7,703 bases of DNA, taken from the NCBI GenBank assembly GCA_031283985.1, contig JAITAQ010000034.1, positions 1 to 7,703 on the forward strand, written 5' to 3'. Positions 6,368-7,703 of this stretch are shown piece by piece. Position 1 is the stretch's first letter. Each line of letters begins with the position of its first letter. The stretch is from Endomicrobium sp. Its GTDB lineage: Bacteria; Elusimicrobiota; Endomicrobiia; Endomicrobiales; Endomicrobiaceae. The notes beneath the pieces were generated by a model, which saw only the letters and a program-made list of their open reading frames with translations, was not told where the DNA came from and searched no databases. Made by a program: the position numbers and the translations under genes.

Positions 6368-6808
6368 TCAAAAAACCGCCAAAGAAGACACAACGCCATT
6401 GCTTATATCCATACGTATTCTTCTCGTTTTTCCTTTAAATTCCTTGTTATCTAACGTACATTCACCGCTGACACTCCCACATTCGCCACCCCTATTTTCA
6501 TATAAATTTGATAAATCCGACAAAAGCCCACTATCTTCGATACTAATATCCATACCTTTTTCTATTTTTTTTAATTGAATGCCTGTCTCTTGGGTATTAT
6601 TACGGGCATTTATCCCTTCGCGTTTATAATTGCCATTGATGCGCAGTAGAACGTTTTCTGCGGCATCTCTGCGGAGGGGGATGCCATTAATCGTCACAGT
6701 GTACAACTCTTCAACCAAGTTGTCACCTATTGCAATTCCGCTGTAGGCAGCTATCAACAAAACAATAAACACAGTAACAGTTCCACAAAATGAGTTAATA
6801 AATTTCAT
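6368..6808 (-). CDS. 146-aa exported or membrane-anchored protein, unrecognised
   Basis: The start ATG 6808 is well supported by AAGGAGG (complement of 6814-6820) five bases upstream. The N-terminus is a signal peptide or anchor: MKFINSF, then a hydrophobic core TVTVFIVLLIAAYSGIAI (about residues 10-27). The remaining ~118 residues are hydrophilic, with only two Cys, in GECGSVSGEC, likely to pair outside the cytoplasm, and a basic patch KGKTRRIR before the closing SSLAVF. It is the promoter-proximal gene of the - strand operon, followed 27 bases later by the secreted Cys-rich protein gene, so both products probably act at the envelope or outside the cell. No family is recognised. The gene is intact. 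Confidence 0.75.
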   Translation of the reverse strand: MKFINSFCGTVTVFIVLLIAAYSGIAIGDNLVEELYTVTINGIPLRRDAAENVLLRINGNYKREGINARNNTQETGIQLKKIEKGMDISIEDSGLLSDLSNLYENRGGECGSVSGECTLDNKEFKGKTRRIRMDISNGVVSSLAVF

Positions 6809-6838
6809 ATAATCCTCCTTATTTTTCTCAATATATCT

Positions 6839-6868
6839 ATTTTATGGGTTTAAAAACAGCTCTGTCAC
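6839..6868 (-). promoter_or_regulatory. Candidate promoter of the small-protein operon
   Basis: On the - strand GTGACA (complement of 6863-6868) and TAAAAT (complement of 6839-6844) are separated by 18 bases, each one mismatch from the sigma-70 consensus. They lie 31 bases before the ATG at 6808, leaving room for a short leader with a strong Shine-Dalgarno sequence. The position at the head of the operon supports the call. Confidence 0.5.
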
Positions 6869-6878
6869 GCCATAAAAT
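6839..6878. promoter_or_regulatory. 9-bp inverted repeat around the operon promoter, possible operator
   Basis: ATTTTATGG at 6839-6847 and CCATAAAAT at 6870-6878 are perfect inverted repeats separated by 22 bases. The -10 hexamer falls in one arm and the -35 lies between them, three bases from the other arm. A dyad of this spacing (two turns of DNA between arms, roughly) is compatible with a dimeric repressor or looping. No T-run follows on either strand that would make it an intrinsic terminator. Confidence 0.35.
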
Positions 6879-6880
6879 GC

Positions 6881-7084
6881 TTAGCACTTCTTCAGTTCTT
6901 TCAAGAATTCGTCACTAGACATCTTTAAAATCTTCATCGCAACATCTCTTCCGATTGAAAATATACCAAAACCGTTTTCTAAAGTTAACCGCTAAAATTC
7001 TTTTAACTTCTTCTCTAATTCTTCGCTTATTAATATTAATTTGAGTGCTTTCTTACGCCTAAAACAGTGTAATCTCTGGCATCC
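6881..7084 (-). pseudogene. Right-repeat copy of the decayed gene, retaining its C-terminus
   Basis: The frame reads LHCFRRKKALKL, ISEELEKKLKEF, a TAG (6994-6992), then RLTLENGFGIFSIGRDVAMK and ILKMSSDEFLKELKKC with a TAA at 6883-6881. The first two thirds match the 1739-1880 region on the + strand, including an in-frame 6-base insertion and several synonymous differences. Beyond FSIGR the copies diverge, and this one seems to hold the natural end. Compared with the left copy it lacks about 260 bases upstream, and a one-base indel near 7060 shifts the beginning. The family is not recognised; the two Ser/Asp-Glu-Leu-Lys helices (SEELEKKLKE, SDEFLKELKK) are similar to each other. The stop lies just outside the operon promoter dyad. 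Confidence 0.5.
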
Positions 7085-7253
7085 TTTTATAATTATAATA
7101 TTTCTTTGTATATTTATAATACCTAGTACTAACTTTGCCAAGCTATTTTTGTAGAATGATTTTATGAGTTATAGAATATTTATAGAAAAAATTTTATATT
7201 GTTAAATTTCCAGACGGTGTTTTAAAAGACATGATGGCGGCGGTAAGGAATTG
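6947..7253 (-). repeat. Right copy of the diverged long inverted repeat
   Basis: Reverse complement of the left repeat: 6947-7085 pairs with about 1739-1880, and 7107-7253 with about 1318-1462. It is shorter because the ~260-base internal stretch of the left copy is missing. The left copy has aaagga at both edges of that stretch (about 1488 and 1743) and the right copy has one, consistent with deletion between short direct repeats in the right copy. The outer edge is 114 bases from the recombinase stop codon. Confidence 0.85.
7126..7157 (-). repeat. Invariant 32-bp core, right copy
   Basis: This is the exact reverse complement of 1414-1445, beginning gtactaactttgcc on the + strand and ending tttttgtagaat. 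It lies 210 bases downstream of the recombinase stop codon, a position common for attachment sites of tyrosine recombinases. Its role is inferred from that proximity and from perfect conservation within diverged flanks. Confidence 0.6.
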
Positions 7254-7367
7254 ATATATAGAAACCGATTTTGCGTTGATATACATGACAAATTCCAATA
7301 TCTCATCTCAAATATCAATCAAATAATCCTCCAACTATTACAACAAATACACTTCAAAAAACTTTTT
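7254..7367. other. Intergenic spacer without recognised features
   Basis: An AT-rich stretch lies between the recombinase stop and the outer edge of the right repeat. I see no open frame with a start signal, no convincing hairpin terminator and no tandem repeats. Confidence 0.5.
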
Positions 7368-7703
7368 TTATAGAAATTTTATAGAAATCATTATGGTCTT
7401 TATTTTAAACAAGTTCAAATTTAGACATGTGCTATCATAATAATTTTCTATCAAATGTCCGTAGTATTTTTCTATAATAGTTACCGAATGGTATCCCAAT
7501 ATTTTTGACAATCCATAAATATCTTTATATTTTAAAAGATATTGCGTTGCGAACGTATGTCTCAAACAATGCGAATGATACCCATCAAACCCTTGTTTTT
7601 TATAAAATTTCTTTAAATAACTTGACGCCGTTTCCATATTTGGACTGCCGCCATCTGAATAAATCGCTAGTTTTGTGGTTTTAATTTTATGATTTTTATC
7701 TCG
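7368..7703 (-). CDS. Tyrosine recombinase/integrase, C-terminal 111 residues (5' end outside window)
   Basis: The frame is open to the window edge, so the ATG at 7637 is internal and the gene continues beyond 7703. The catalytic domain of a phage-integrase/XerC-D-type recombinase is evident: SHCLRHTFATQYLL carries the HxxR box (HCLR) of the active site, and LGYHSVTIIEKYYGHL is the last box with the nucleophilic Tyr, most likely the second of KYY, followed by GH as in XerD YTH. At the position usually held by His in LGH this protein has Tyr (LGYHS), with a His one residue later. The C-terminus extends about 27 residues past the nucleophile region and looks natural (stop TAA-type at 7368). Such enzymes integrate, excise or invert DNA; the nearby 32-bp core is a candidate target. 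Intactness of the N-terminal half cannot be judged. Confidence 0.85.
   Translation of the reverse strand, partial: RDKNHKIKTTKLAIYSDGGSPNMETASSYLKKFYKKQGFDGYHSHCLRHTFATQYLLKYKDIYGLSKILGYHSVTIIEKYYGHLIENYYDSTCLNLNLFKIKTIMISIKFL

Noticed and set aside
4096..6808. A complete filamentous prophage
   Set aside because: No Zot/pI-type ATPase, replication initiator or single-strand binding protein can be seen; only the sizes and membrane character of the small genes are suggestive.
1..7703. CRISPR array, tRNA or rRNA
   Set aside because: No regularly spaced direct repeats, cloverleaf-like segments or rRNA-like stretches were noticed on either strand.

Overview
The window is AT-rich and mixes one intact, clearly recognisable chromosomal-type gene (cstA) with small membrane or exported protein genes, a tyrosine recombinase and several decayed reading frames. 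The density of broken genes suggests a host-restricted or endosymbiont-like genome, or an accessory region undergoing decay. Low GC, frequent AGGAGG ribosome binding sites and pseudogene load would fit something like Candidatus Endomicrobium (Elusimicrobiota), but that is a guess: no rRNA or other phylogenetic marker is present.

Layout. Positions 1-894 (+) hold the C-terminal 297 residues of an unrecognised membrane protein whose start lies outside the window. Positions 895-1360 hold short decayed frames. A diverged inverted repeat then brackets most of the window, with its left copy at about 1318-1880 and its right copy at about 6947-7253. Each copy carries an identical 32-bp block (1414-1445 and 7126-7157, opposite orientations) and a fragment of the same unrecognised gene (1512-2090 on +, 6881-7084 on -). 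Just outside the right copy is the 3' part of a tyrosine recombinase gene (7368 to beyond 7703, - strand).

Between the repeats are two units. cstA (2211-4067, +) encodes a complete carbon-starvation-type transporter with a strong ribosome binding site. Convergent to it, on the - strand, is an apparent operon reading from 6808 down to 4096. It starts from a candidate promoter inside a 9-bp dyad and encodes a 146-aa exported or membrane-anchored protein, a cysteine-rich secreted protein of about 404 aa interrupted by one in-frame TAA, a 73-aa (or about 88-aa) membrane protein, 33-aa and 28-aa single-span proteins, and an 86-codon gene with a -1 frameshift. Several members are closely spaced with individual Shine-Dalgarno sequences. 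The two smallest were found by reading the strand directly.

Interpretation. The small exported and membrane protein cluster is reminiscent in gene sizes of a filamentous-phage (inovirus) coat and adsorption module, but no Zot/pI ATPase, replication protein or recognisable homology is visible, so this is only a hypothesis. The recombinase next to a perfectly conserved core embedded in otherwise diverged inverted repeats raises the possibility of site-specific inversion, or of relics of two oppositely oriented integration events, affecting the 5.7-kb segment with cstA and the operon.
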